A stretch of 64,000 nt of DNA from Chlorella sorokiniana (taxonomy: Eukaryota > Chlorophyta > Trebouxiophyceae > Chlorellales > Chlorellaceae), in NCBI GenBank assembly GCA_025917655.1, contig CP084611.1, forward strand, positions 682,001 to 746,000. The letters are read 5' to 3'. Positions 34,501 through 46,149 of the stretch are shown one piece after another; position 1 is the first letter of the stretch, and each line of letters begins with the position of its first letter. A program made the translations under genes and the position numbers. Below the pieces are notes generated by a model, which was not told the origin of the DNA, did no database searches, and saw nothing but the letters and a program-made list of their open reading frames with translations.

Positions 34501-35234
34501 GAAGCTCACCCTCTTCCGCCAGTTCTACATCATGGTGCGCTGGGGGCCTGACGCTGGCGCTGCTGCTGCGGCCGCCCGGGCTGTGCCGCCGCAGGAGCGT
34601 CTGCTCTTAGGCATTCGGTGGGCTGCCAGGGGTGCCATGCCGCCATTTGGCCGTCACGCTCTCCACCCCCGCCATCCCACTGCCACTCAACCCCAACCCC
34701 ACATGCTGCACGCTTGCCCCGATTACAACCCCCCACCCCCACCCCCACCCCCACCCCCCACCCCACACACCACCCCTCTGCCCACTCCCACCCTGCCGCA
34801 GGTGGTCTGCTACATCTACTTCACCCGCATCATCGTCTACCTGCTGGAGTCCACGCTGCCCTTCCAGTACATCTGGATGGCCAACGCAGCCTCGGAGCTG
34901 GCCACCCTCGCCTTCTACGTCGCCTCGGGCATCTCCTTCAGGCGCGCGCGCTGCCCAGCACGCAGCTGGTCGCCATCTTGCTGCGGTGCCGGCTCACTCT
35001 CGTGCCTTCTTTACCGCCGTGGGATGGGCGCCTGCACCTGCTGCCTTGGTGGGCACGGTGCTGCCACCCGCAGCAGTCGTGAAGGTGGGGGCTGGCCTCA
35101 GCTGGGTATTAGGCTGATCTGGGGGCTGTACGCTTGTTTGCAGGCCGATGCCCGCCGGGCACAACCCGTACTTCCAGCTGACGGAGGAGGAGGCTATCGA
35201 GCTCACCAAGGCGGAACAGGAGGAGAACCCGTGA
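31528..35234 (+). CDS. GPR107/GPR108 (LUSTR) family seven-helix membrane protein
   Basis: Golgi/endosomal membrane protein of the lung-7TM family; the plant relatives are CAND6/7-like. A signal peptide (GAALAVLLALALGLQLAEA) leads to a lumenal domain (LILVAEPFGFGEDGRLNITV, CPLDSQDIAITLFRFDA, DYQGGEFKLYFANCQP) and seven helices (TMFLAFSALGVVWTVMVI, MLANIAIIYVDEFTPAAESW, VVCYIYFTRIIVYLLESTLP), ending NPYFQLTEEEAIELTKAEQE. Exons about 31528-31640, 31908-32019, 32241-32415, 32663-32759, 32929-32982, 33154-33287, 33478-33598, 33818-33954, 34165-34259, 34471-34533, 34801-34940, 35143-35234. One C is missing in ACCACCCCCTGG near 32270, shifting the frame. The intron after SFR near 34940 starts with GC. 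A protein-sorting role is known only for animal relatives. Confidence 0.88.
33405..33477 (+). repeat. CA/CCA-rich tract before an acceptor
   Basis: Imperfect CACACC/CCACC repeats fill the 3' half of an intron of the GPR107-like gene, ending at the acceptor before 33478. The same intron starts with GT-rich sequence, so its two ends are partly complementary. Confidence 0.85.
34729..34772 (+). repeat. CCCCCA tandem repeat (G-quadruplex-forming on minus strand)
   Basis: About seven units of CCCCCA in an intron of the GPR107-like gene, just upstream of the exon at 34801. The minus strand reads as repeated TGGGGG, so four-G-tract structures are possible in the template strand. Confidence 0.88.
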
Positions 35235-35439
35235 CGCCCCCGCACTGTTGACGGATGCCTGACAATTTTTGCTGCTGCTGCTTGGGCTGGGAGTACTGGA
35301 GTTTGAAAGTTGTGATGCAATGAACAATCCACTGGGGAAGGGCGGTAGCGGCGCCACGCAGGCAGGTGGCAGCTGGCAGATTCTCCCAGGGCTCCTTTTC
35401 AGCAGCCTTCAGCATCCAGCCTCACGAGCGCATGTCGAG

Positions 35440-37267
35440 ATGGAGTACGACAGAGTGTGGCCTGTGATTGTGGTCGGCGCTGGAGGAGCGCATGGCTCCG
35501 CGTGCCTGCTGGCTCTGAGCCGGCGCGGCGTGCAGGTAAACTGCGCTTGATATGTGTGCGATTCGGGTTCAGTCTCGATCCGGAAAGACGGGCACCAGGA
35601 AGAGGCCCTCCCACCTGCCGCCTCGGCGCCCGCAGGCGCTGGGTTTGGAGGCGCAGCCTTCTGCCCCCACGACTTTGGCTCCAGCCACGGCCTGTCCCGC
35701 ATCATCCGCATGGCGTACTTTGAGCACCCCTCCTACGTGCCCCTGGTGCGGGAGAGCTACCGCCTGTGGCGCCAGCTGGAGGCGGAGAGCGGCGAGCGCC
35801 TGCTCACGATGACCGGCTGCGTCAACGCGTCGGCGCCGGGGGCAGCATGCAGCCCGGGGCTGAGCTGCTTCCAGGGCGCCGTGCTGTCAGGTGTGGAGGC
35901 CATTTGCCGCGTCCAATAGCAGCCTTTTCTTGATCAGGGTGCAGCTGCGGTGACGGCAAAGCCCTGGCTGTTGCATTCCTCTGCTGATCCTGCAGCCCAG
36001 CAGCACGGCCTGCCGCACAAGGTGCTGAGCCCTGGCGAGGTGGAGCGCCGCTTCCCGGGGTACCACCTTCCCAGCAGCTTCCAGACAATGTACGAGCCCG
36101 AGGGCGGCTTCTTGGTGCCCGAGAAATGCATCGCCGCCCAGCTGGCGCAGGCGCAGCACCTCGGCGCGCACCTGCTGTGCGGCGCCAAGGTGCAGCGGTG
36201 GCGGGTGCTGCCTGCGGGGGCACGCACCCGCCGGCAGCAGCGAGCAGGGCGGGTTGGTGCAGGTGGGAACCTCCCGTGGCACCTTCACGGCGCGGCGGCT
36301 GGTGCTGGCGGCGGGCGCATGGATGCCGCAGTTGGTGCCCCAGCTGGCTCCTGTGCTGAAAGTTGAGCGACAGGTGGTGGGCTGGTTTGATGTGGCGCCC
36401 GACAAGCGACACCTCTTCTCGCCAGAGGTGCGCTGGGCTGCGTGGCTGCTTATGACAAGGCAGCCTGCCCGGGCTTGCTGGGCGTGTCTTGCTAAGCGCT
36501 TGAGCTGTGTCACTGCAGGTCTTTCCGGTGTTTCTGCTGCAAGACGAACAGGCCTACTACTACGGTTTCCCTGCGGACCAGCATGGTTTCAAGCTTGGAA
36601 AGTTCCATCATCTGTGAGACCGCCGCTTTTCTCTCCTATACAACCCTGCCCGTATGCGCACACGGGTGCTTTGGTTTGATCAGCCGCTGTGCCCTGCTGT
36701 GCTGCCCTGCCGCAGGGGGAGGTGACCACAGCAGACAGCGTGGACCGCAGCGTGAGCCCGACAGACGAAGCAGCGCTGCGCGCCTGCCTGCACCGTTACT
36801 TCCCGCCGCCGACGGGCGCCTCGCGCGTGCCGCCGCCTGCCTCTTCACCAACACGCAGGACACCAACTTCATCCTTGACCGCCACCCAGCCTTCCCCCAG
36901 GCACGCAAGCTGCTGCCTCGCCATGCAACCTGTTCTCGCCGCGGTTTTTACTTTTTTAAAGCAAAAGCAGCAACTCGCCACGCTGATTGCTGCATGATGC
37001 GTCGAGGTGATCCAGCGAGCGCCGAAACCCTCTGCAGCGTGCGCTCCCTTTTCCTCGCGGCCGCAGGTTGTGCTGGCCTCCTGCTGCAGCGGCCACGGCT
37101 TCAAGTTCGCGCCCGCCCTGGGAGAGGTCCTGGCTGACCTGGCGCTCACAGGCGGTACCGCCCACGACATCGCCCTGCACCGCCTCAGCCCACAGCGACC
37201 GGGGCAGGCGGCGGTGCTGCAGGCGCTGGCGGCGGCGGGACACCCCGAGCCCCCGGCCCGCCTGTAG
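35440..37267 (+). CDS. FAD-dependent sarcosine oxidase-like amine oxidase, peroxisomal
   Basis: Flavoenzyme of the monomeric sarcosine oxidase/pipecolate oxidase family, which oxidises N-methyl or cyclic amino acids and releases hydrogen peroxide. The N-terminal dinucleotide motif is [40 protein letters not shown] is the second family signature. [11 protein letters not shown] holds the Cys position that carries covalent FAD in MSOX. The C-terminus is ARL, a peroxisomal PTS1-type tripeptide. Exons 35440-35535, 35635-35890, 35996-36427, 36519-36613, 36717-36900 (GC donor), 37066-37267. Three one-base breaks are needed to join conserved blocks: near 35655 (LGLEA to FCPHDFG), 36218 (G run), and 36810 (PPP to DGRLARAA). 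An intact enzyme with consensus errors explains this best. Substrate not determinable from sequence. Confidence 0.84.
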
Positions 37268-37607
37268 TTCGCTTCCATCAGCGTTCTCCAGCTTGCATGG
37301 AGCAGGGCAGTCGCTTGCCATAGATCTGGACACACACCCAGCGCTTGCTCCACACCCATCTTTCAACTGCACAAGACTGCAGTTTCATTGCCTGGCACGC
37401 CGCTGCAATTGAGCCGAGCTGAGAGGGCAAAGCGGCCTGGGCCCATAAAATCTTGGGAGCAGTACGCAGGGGCTGCTCTGTGGCAGCGGCCCTTGGAGTG
37501 TTTGCAGATCTGCCCCCTTGTTGCAGGCCACTTTTCTTACAAAGCCCGTAGGTCCGTCAAAAGTTCAGGAGCGCGCGACGCCTCCAGTAAAGCTTCACTC
37601 TGGCAGT
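37268..37607. other. 3' intergenic between convergent genes
   Basis: Stretch between the sarcosine-oxidase-like gene and the minus-strand KATNIP-like gene, whose ends face each other. Nothing coding is seen; it holds the two 3' ends. Confidence 0.5.
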
Positions 37608-40600
37608 TCAGCCCGCCACGGTGACTGCGGTGACGGGGCGCACGCTCGCGGGGCTGCCAGCGGGGTCGACCGGAAACGACACAAACTGGCCGTTGTTCAC
37701 CAGCACGACCGCCTCCTGACGCTGGCACCACTCCTCCACCCCCTCCACCCCCAGCGGCGACCCAGCAACGCCGCCGCCGCTCGACTGCCGGGCTCCCGGG
37801 CGGCGTGCGGCCGCGCTGCGCCGCCGCGCCTCTGCCGCCGCCTCTGCCGCCGCCTCCTCGCTGAAGCAAAGCAATTGGGAGAAGTCTTCGCCGGGGGCGG
37901 GGGCCTCGGGGCACGCTGGAGCAGGCCCTGTGCACGGGAAGAAAGCAAAGGAACGGTTTCAGTCCCGAAGAAGGGTGTTGAGAGTGCCAAATTCGCAGCG
38001 TTGATCAAAACGTCCATCAAAACACATTTCGGTCCCTGCCGAGTTAGTTCGCCAGCAGCAGCGACAGGCTGCGGGCGCAGTGCTGCTGCTGCCAGGGTGT
38101 GCCCTCCCACCTTCCACACCAGCTGCTCGTCCAGGTACACCTCCAGCTCCTGCACCCCCGCTGGGGCGTCTTGGCGTAGTTCCACACCCTGGGAGGGCAG
38201 GAGGCAGGGGGCAGGGGGCGTGAGGTGTGGCGGTGGAAGGGGCGGGCGGGTCAAACCGCTGGTCGGTGGGAGGGGTTGGGTCCATCGAGCGATCGCAAAG
38301 GTGTCCTGCTGAGCTATGCTTCGGCATTTGGGGGCTTCCAACAGTCAGCAGCTGCAAATAGCGAGGCAATGAGCCCGCCACCCCCACCCACCACCCCACC
38401 CTACCCCCTTTCCCTCGCCCTCCGCCACACACACACACCAACATTCTCCCAATCGCCCACCTTATTGACCCCAGCAGCAGCGGCGCATCCAGCGTCAGCA
38501 GCACCGAGTTGCCGCCCTGCGGGTCGAGAGGCGCCAGCCAGCTGTGCTGCGGCGCACCGCTGCAGGCAGTACACAGAGCGGCAGGAGCAGGTTGCAGCGG
38601 CGAGCCAGCCAGCTGGCACACCCGTCTCACACCATCCACAGGCTGCCAGCCACAGATAGCCACAGACCAGCGCTCGCCTGTTCAGGCCGTCCACAAGCTT
38701 GTCGGGGTGCGGCGTCGGCGGACATGCCCGGCAGCAGCGCCACGCTGGCAGGCGCTGCGTCAGCAGGCGGGCGGGCACGACTGTCAAGGGACTCCCTCCC
38801 TCACGAGGAAAGCGCCCCCTTCTGCTCATTCAGTTCCGCGCAACTCCTCTGCAAGCTTTAACAAGCTTCTACAAGCATCTATGAGCCTGCGCTTCCGCCG
38901 CTGCGCCAGCGGCAGCGCCTCTCACCCGCGTGGACCTGGCCCGCCCGGATGCGCAGCGGCCCCCGCACCGCGTCCAGCACCTCCACCCCGCTCAGGCCGA
39001 CGTAGTGGGGGCAGCCCCAGCTGGTGAGGGGCACCAGCCGCAGGCTGCAGCAGGGCGGGGCGAGCAGGTCGGGGGCAGGGCCGGTGGTCAGACTGCGCCC
39101 GCCGACAGACGGGGGTGCATGCTCAGCACCAAAACACAGTGTGGGCTTCACCTGAAGCCGCAGGGAAGCACCGTGCCGAAGTTCTCCCCAGGCTGCTGCA
39201 GCATCGCCGCGGCGGAGCCCGCCGCCTTGCCCGGCACCGTGGCACGTTGGAGGTAGTCAAGGACCGCCGCCGGGTCTGGCATGTTGCAGGCCCAGGCCAC
39301 GCTTTCGCTGTGCAGCGGCGGCTGCCGGCCCTGGGCCCCTGCCTGCTGCCGCTGCTGGCCCCCGAGCGCCGCCAGCAGGCCGCTGGAAGGCCCCTGGCTG
39401 CCGTGCTGCTGGGGGGCCGCGGGCGGGGACCCGGTTTTTGCGGTGCCGGCTGCCCAGCAGGTGCTCAGCGGCAGCAGCTGGCCAAAGTCAAAGGCAGCGG
39501 TTCCGGGGGCACGCCGTACCATGAAGCCGCCGGGGGCGTCACCTCCACACCGTCTGTACGGCAAGCAGGGCCCGCCAGTGTTTGTGGTCGGCTGCTGGAA
39601 AGCGATTGCAGCCTGCCCACAAGGGTAGTGCCAGGCAGGTGGTCTTGTCCCTTCCCTGCTGCCCCGCCACCTCTCACCTGCCAGAACAACCACGCGCTTC
39701 ACGCCCCTCGCCGTGTCTGCCGCGTTCTTGTTGTAGTTCCACAGGCGCAGCGCCGACACCGCCGCAGGGGCCTCAAGCGTGAGCGCCAGCAGGTTGAAGG
39801 CCCGCAGCACCTCCGGCAGCGCTGTGCGATCCACCGCCTGGGGGCTGCGCTGGAAGCTGGCCAGGACCGTGGCGCTGAGCTGGCGACGGACAGGGGCCAG
39901 CCACCTGCGGGAGGGTGTGTGTGTGTGAGGGCGCAGCACGGGGGCACGTGGCCAGCACTATGGTCGGCACACTGTAGTTAAGCAGCAGCTGAGATGCTGC
40001 CGTAAGGCAGCAAACTGCAGAAAGCAAGTCCCCTGCCCACATGTGTGTGTCATCCATCGTGTTGTTGGTGCCATCTACGAGCTTGTCTGCCGTGCGCACG
40101 TCGCCTGCAGAGCGGGCACAGCAGGCACAGCGGGCACGGCAGCTTCACTCGCTGCGATAGGCTGCAGGGAACAGCAGCCAGCGAGGCCAACACTCGGGAG
40201 CAGCTGTCTTGAGCAGCAGCACGCCCCCACCTGAGTGGCCTGGGAAGACGTTCAGGTCGGGAGGGTCTGCCGCCACGCGGGCGGCGCTCAGCGGCAGCGC
40301 CTGGCCGTCTGCGCCCAGCAGCTGCAGCCCCGACAGCCCCACAAAGTGGCTGTCGCCCCACGTGTCCAGGACCACCAGCGTCAGCTGCCGGCACTGCAGC
40401 ACGGTGCTCGCCCCGCTGCTGGAGGCACCCGCACGGGAGGCCGGCGGCGGCGGCGCTGCTCCCGCTGCAAGCTGCGCAGCGCGGCGGCGGCGCCTGGCAG
40501 GGGAGGGCCATCATGGCCGCCGCTGAAGGCAGCTGTCAGGGGGCGCCCGCCGGACACAAGGTGCTGGCGGCTGGCGGGGATGCTGCCCTCTGGGGGCAGG

Positions 40601-43600
40601 CACAGGGTGGCGGTACGCTCCAGGGGAAGCCGCGCCGCCAGCTGGCTGGGACCAGTGACCAAGTCCAGCTGCTGCGCAGGGCCCCCGCCGCCGCCGCCGC
40701 CCTCTGCAGCATCCGCGCCGTTGGGCGACGCCGCCAGCTGGCGTAAGTACCTCACATCGTACTGCTCTATCTCTGACAGAGCGGCTTCGTCCTCGGTGAA
40801 CAGGATCAGCTCGGCGTGATTGAAGGCCTCTGCATCGCAGGAATCAACCTTAAGAGCGTCAACCTTGGAATACCCAAAAACTCGGCATGCAATGCATGAG
40901 TCGCGCTTCCAAGCACAAGGAATGGCTTGCCAACAAAATAAGGATGCTCAACCAGCCGCCCACCTGACACGCTGCCCGGCGCCTGCCGCAAATCTCCCCT
41001 GAAGATGAGGCTGTCATCCAGCAGGATGTCCACGCGCCTGCAGCAGGGCAGCAGCACAGGTTTAGGCTCCAGGCCTGCTTTGCTTCGCAGCGCTGCCTGA
41101 AGAAAGCTGCACTTGAAGGCGCGCCCCAGGCGGCGGCAGCCCCAGCCGCGACCGGTGCCGCCGCCGCACACCTGGCGCCGCGCAGCGAGTGGATCCTGCT
41201 CTTGTTGTAGTTCCACACGCGCAGCGCGCCCAGCGTGGCGGGCGCGTCCAGCTGGATGGTCACCGTGTGCAGCGCGCCAGGCGTGAAGGGCGCCAGCCAC
41301 ACGTGCGCGTCGTCGCAGGTCATGCACACCCCTGCAACCGAGTGGCGGCAGATCAGTCTAATAGCGCGGCCCTATCTATTTTTGAAATGTATAATTGGTC
41401 AAAAAGGAGGGTAAACCACCAAGCCACTTGCAACCGCACGTGTGCAGAGACAGGCGACAACCATACTAACAAGCCCGCCCGCGCGCCCTCCGCCCCCCAC
41501 ACACACCCACCCACCACCACACACACGCACACCCACACATGCCCCTCACCATCCAGCAGTTTGTCGGGGGTGCGCGGGTCGTCCCCATACTCTGGCAGCA
41601 CGTTGATGCTGTGGGGGCGCGCGCTGACCTGGCGCCTGGCATCGCTCACCGCCAGCGCCTGCCCCGCAGCATCAAACAGCTCGATGCCCGCCAGCCCCAC
41701 GTAATGATGGTCGCCCCAGGTGGAGCTGATGCGCAGCTCCAGCACCCGGCCGGCAGGGCAGCGCGGGATGAGGTGCGCGGCAGCGGAGCCGCCAGCGGCG
41801 GCGCCGCCGCTGACCGCTCGGCTGGAGCTGCTGCGCGCGCCTGCAGAGCGGCTGGCGGGCTGCCCCGCTGCCACGTCGAGCGAATCAGGCATCTGCTGCC
41901 ATGCCCCCAGCGCCAGCACTGTAGGAGACGCTGCCAGGCTGGGCGGCTCCTCTTCCTGCTGTTGCGCCCGCTCCAGCGCCGTCAGCGCGTCCTGGCCGGC
42001 GCCAGCCGCCTGCGCAGCGCTCGGGCTGCCGCGGGTGCTTCCGACGCCCGGCAGCCGGGCAGCGGCAGCCGGGGCCGCCAGCTGGGCCTCATAAGCCCGC
42101 AGGGCGCTGGCGGGCGGTCGGCAGACAGCCGGCTGCGCTGCCGCGCCAAGGCCTGCAGCCGCTGGGTGGCGCTGGCAAGGGGCTGGCCCTGGGGGGCCTT
42201 GGGGGCGAGGTGGGCCGGGCAGATGCTGGGCCGGGCCAGGCTGAGCGGGTTGGGATGGTGGGACTGGCTTCCGCAGAGCTGCCGCCGCCGCCGTCGCTGG
42301 GAGGGCCAGCCCCCAGGAGCCTTGTTCCACAGGCTGCTGCCCGGCCCAGCCGCAGCGCCGCCAGCTTACTCATCAGGGACTTGCCGGGAGACTCTGCGGT
42401 CGCCTGCCCTTGTGCCGGCGACAGGCTGCCGCCGCTCGCTTTATTGCTGGCGCCCCCTTCCTGGCTGCTGCGACTGGGCCCTGCTGCTGCATCTGCTTGC
42501 TGCTCGGCGGCAGGCAGGTCAGAGCCGCTGGATGAGCTGCTTGTGGAAACAGCAGCGCTGCCGCCTGCCCTGCTGGAGCGACGGCTGCTGCCCAACGATT
42601 GTGCGGTCGGCTGGCTGGCTTTGAAGGCGTGCTCTGCTGATATGCTTGGCCCTCCCTGAGACTGCGAGGCGCCCGCAACGGCGGCGGCGGCGGGCAACAC
42701 GTCCAGCTTGCTTGGCACGTCGAGCAGCACCCGCCGCTTCTGGCTGTCCAGGCGGGACAGGCGGCTGCTGAGCTCATGCAGTACCAGCTGATCCGGGATC
42801 TCCGCCTCATAGTGCGCAAGCGGTTGGGCCGCAGCGCCGCCGCCAGCTGCTGCAAGATTGCTACCTGCGTCCGACAGTTGCAGCTCCAGCATGCTCTCCC
42901 GAAGCACCGCAAGCTCCCCGCTGTTCAGTCTGTGCGCTGCCATGCTGGCAGGGGGCGGGGCGACTCTGCTGGGGTGTTGCGCGTCGGCTGGCTGCCCCTC
43001 ACGGCCCAAGGCCTCCTCAAAGCCGGGTGGGGTGTGTGAGCTGCCGCCGCAGGGGCTCTCAGCCTCAAAGTCTGAGGCGTAAGTGCCTTCCGAGACGCCT
43101 GCCACGGCAGTGTCCGCATTGATGGGGTCCAACTTGGCAGGGCGCGAGTGGGTGCTGCCGCTGCGGGATGAGAGCCGGCTGGAAGAGGAGCTGCCGCCGC
43201 TGCCGATGCTGCTGTAAGTGCTGGTGCGGCGGCTGGCAGCCGCCAGAGCTGACAAGGACGAGTCCTTTGAAGGGAGGTGGGTGTTCAACAGGCCGGTCAC
43301 CCTGCCGGCCTGCCCGCGGCTCTTTGCTGCCTCCGCCTGCGCAGCCTGAGCGTTGGTCGTACCCTGCTGCGCTAAAGGTTGAGTTTGGCTGAAGGAGGGA
43401 GCCATGCTACCAATCAGCACGGTGTCCTCTTCTTCATCATCATGCATGCCCCTCACCCAGCTGCTCTGGCCGGCAGGCTCGCCAGCGCCAGCAGCAGGCA
43501 GCCCAGGGGGACATGGCAGGCAGCGGCACTGGCTGCGGCGATGCCGCCGCCGAGGTTGCATGCGAGGGGGTCTGCTGCTTCCCAGGGGTCGATACGCGCT

Positions 43601-43928
43601 GCTGCTGCTGTCGCAAACGGGAAGCACCCGAAGCGCCCCTGCCCACTTGCTGGTCCGAGGTTGGAACATGCTGCCGCTGCTGCGCCGCCCAGCGGCTCTG
43701 ATGCCTGGCGTGAGAGCTGCGAGGCGATGCATAGCCACTGAGTCTAGGCAGCGATCCAGGGCTCTTCCGGTAGGAGATGTGATGGCCGCGCTGCAGAGGA
43801 TCTGCCACAGGAGTGGCACCCCCTGGCGCGGGCACAGGGAGAGGCTCTCCTGCCGCTGGCGGTTTTGCGGCTGGCTTGGGCGGCGGCGGCGCGCCCCATG
43901 CTCGTCTCCCTGACTGTTGTCGCTGCAT
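37608..43928 (-). CDS. KATNIP (KIAA0556)-like, katanin-interacting ciliary protein
   Basis: Large protein with repeated DUF4457/discoidin-like modules, as in KATNIP, a microtubule and cilium-base protein. The modules alternate a Trp-Gly strand block (RISSTWGDHHYVGLAGIELF, LDTWGDSHFVGLSGLQLLG, LTSWGCPHYVGLSGVEVLD), a DKL(V/L)DG loop (TPDKLLDG, TADKLVDGTN) and a WNY block (LRVWNYNKSRIHSLRGARQ, LRLWNYNKNAADTARGVKRV, VWNYAKTPQRG then VQELEVYLDEQLVW). Other family blocks: DILLDDSLIFRGDL and ELILFTEDEAALSEIEQYDV. About 600 N-terminal residues (42089-43928) are Ser/Ala-rich and disordered. Visible exons include 41550-42090, 41172-41331, 40964-41038, 40231-40834, 40041-40106, 39678-39904, 39152-39553, 38931-39110, 38461-38546, 38114-38190, 37608-37935. 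One G is missing after TPQR near 38160. The start at 43928 is the weakest call. Confidence 0.82.
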
Positions 43929-44530
43929 TGCGACAAAATGTGCAACCAGGTGGACAGGCCTGGCGCCGACAGTTTCGTCAGGATGGTCTCTCCTGCGCTG
44001 TGACAGCGACTGGGTCCATTACCATCGATTCGAACGTTACGTATGTCGAGAATTGGATGTGCGCTCAGTCTTTCCAAGCGGCACCACCTCCACATTCGTG
44101 GTGCTGACTGGGCGCAAGGGCGGGCAGCTTGCTGGAGCCAGAGGGCCCACAGAGCTTTAACAGAGTCCAACACGCACATCGCTTCTCTTGAAACTTGTTA
44201 ACAATGATGCAACGCTTGTGATCTGCTTCATAGGTTCTTAGGCACACGTTTGTCAACCGGACAATATGCCGCCCACACACTTTGTGTCAAAGCTTGTGGC
44301 AAGACCACCAGAGGTCGCCGGTTGCAACTCACTTCTGCTTCAAGCTTATCGAGTTTCCTCCGCAGTCCTGAATTCCCGGCTTGAACTCTCCCCAACAGTT
44401 GTGGAGGGCCTCGCTGCATCAGGGGAGGCGGCCGCAGCAGTGCATGCAACCGCAGGCGGTACGACTTAAAAGAGGCCCCAGGCCCTGCCCTGCCATTTTT
44501 TCAGACCGTTTGATCAAGCATTAGGTCACC
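43929..44530. other. Intergenic between divergent KATNIP and CHMP5 genes
   Basis: About 600 bases between start codons pointing away from each other. It presumably contains both promoters. The minus-strand frame stays open to 44179, so the KATNIP-like first exon could start further upstream than drawn. No motif recognised. Confidence 0.45.
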
Positions 44531-46149
44531 ATGAAGCGCATATTTGGAGCGAAGAAGGAGAAGGCCCCGCCTCCCACTATGGACCAGGCGATCGACAAGT
44601 TTAACACGCGCGGCGACACGTGAGTAGGGAGCCACAACACGGTGAAAAGGGTGCCTGCCGGTGTAAGGACCGCTCCGGGAGTCCAACGCGTCGGTGCCAT
44701 CGTCAGGCTGGGAGTCCCGTCTTTCTGCTTCCCCCAGGTTGGATGAGAAGATAAGAAAACTTGACGAACAGTTGGCGAAGCATCGCGACATCATCAAGAA
44801 GACCCGCCCAGGGCCAGCTCAGGAGGCGGCGAAGCGGCGAGCCCTAGTGGTCAGTGGTGTCGCTGCGCCTTGGCTGGAGCTCTCCATGCGTGTTTGCATC
44901 TCTGCATTGGATACATCACCTGATATTCACAGCAGTATGCAAGTAAGAGCCAGGTCATGGCTCTTTCATGCTAGCTTTGCGGGGCTATTGTGGTTAGTGG
45001 CGCCCCCTTTTCCACTCGGTGCAGGTGCTCAAGCAGAAGCGGCTCTACGAGTCGCAGCGCGACCAGCTGTACAACCAGCAGTTCAATGTGGAGCAGACGT
45101 CCTTTGCCATGACCAGCATGCAGGTACGACGCAGAGCAAGCGCGGCCCACCAGCCATGCATCAATCACGCATCCTCTCCTGCTGTCACCACGCCACCCTG
45201 AACCCTGGCTGCTGCCGCACCTCCATGGCGGTCCCCGCACGTGCAGGACACGGTGCACACGGTGCAGGCGATGAAGGCGGCGGGGCAGGAGATGAAGGGC
45301 TTCATGAAGGACAACAACCTCAAGATTGAGAACATCGAGAAGCTGCACGACGACATGTCCGACATGCTGGTGGGCCGCAGCCGCCTGCTTGTTCCACAGC
45401 TGCCTGCCACACCAAAACTCTTTGAGCAGCAAGCGGCGCTGTGTCGGTGCGGGTGTTGATGGGGCCGGGCTGTGGGGGCCTGCCGGCGTGGCCTCACCAA
45501 CACACATCCCCCTCACCGCTGTTGCACCCCGCCCTCCCCCTCCCCTGCCCACTCCGCCGCCGCAGGACTACCACCAGGAGATCCAGGACGTCATGGGCAC
45601 GGCGTTTGGGGTGCCGGAGGACGTCGACGAGGAGGAGCTGATGGGGGAGCTGGAGGGGCTGGAGGACGAGCTGGCGGCCGAGGCCACCACCGGCGGCTCG
45701 GTGCCGGCATACCTGCAGGTGGGGCACGCGCCTTGCTGTCGTGACCAGTGGGGATGGGTGGTGAGGGTGGCTGGCAAAGACGGCAACGGCGGCTAGCTGG
45801 TGGGGCCAGCACTACTTATTGCGGCGGCACGGGGTGCGCGCGGCAGGCGCTGCTCCCCACTGCTGGTGGCAGAGGGTTCAGCTGCATGAAGGCATGCAAG
45901 CAGGTGGTGCAGAGCCTGGTGCAGGGGCGGGGCAGCTGCTGTGTCCTTGTCTTGTTTCCTCAAGTTTGCGCTGCGCTGAACACCCCCCCCCCGTCTTGTT
46001 TCCCCAAGTTTGCGCTGCGCTGAACACCCCCCCCCCTTCCGCGGCAGGACGTGGACCTGCCAGAGGTGCCCACGGGGCAGCAGGCGCAGCAGGCGCAGCC
46101 GCAGGCAGCAGACGAGTTTGGGCTACCGGCCATGCCGCAGCGGACGTGA
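44531..46149 (+). CDS. VPS60: ESCRT-III-associated CHMP5/VPS60
   Basis: SNF7-family protein that acts late in ESCRT-III membrane scission at multivesicular endosomes. The start MKRIFGAKKEKAPPPTMDQA is the classic basic N-terminus. LDEKIRKLDEQLAKHRDIIK and VLKQKRLYESQRDQLYNQQF form the helical hairpin. DTVHTVQAMKAAGQEMKGF, EIQDVMGTAFGVPEDVDEEE and the C-terminal DEFGLPAMP match VPS60 rather than other CHMPs. Six exons with clean GT-AG joins: 44531-44619, 44738-44849, 45025-45123, 45247-45369, 45565-45718, 46048-46149. The total is about 225 residues, normal for the family. It is one of the few genes here that reads through without any frame repair. The last intron contains a 44-base tandem duplication. 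Confidence 0.95.
45949..46036 (+). repeat. 44-base tandem duplication in an intron
   Basis: Two adjacent 44-base copies (45949-45992, 45993-46036) that differ at a single base, each ending in a C-run. They lie at the 3' end of the last CHMP5/VPS60 intron and place a C-rich tract just before the acceptor at 46047. A very recent slippage or replication event. Confidence 0.93.

Noticed and set aside
42089-44179. A 696-codon minus-strand frame as an independent Ser-rich protein
   Set aside because: It runs directly into the KATNIP modules on the same strand with no promoter space, so I treat it as the disordered N-terminal part of that gene, with the true start uncertain.
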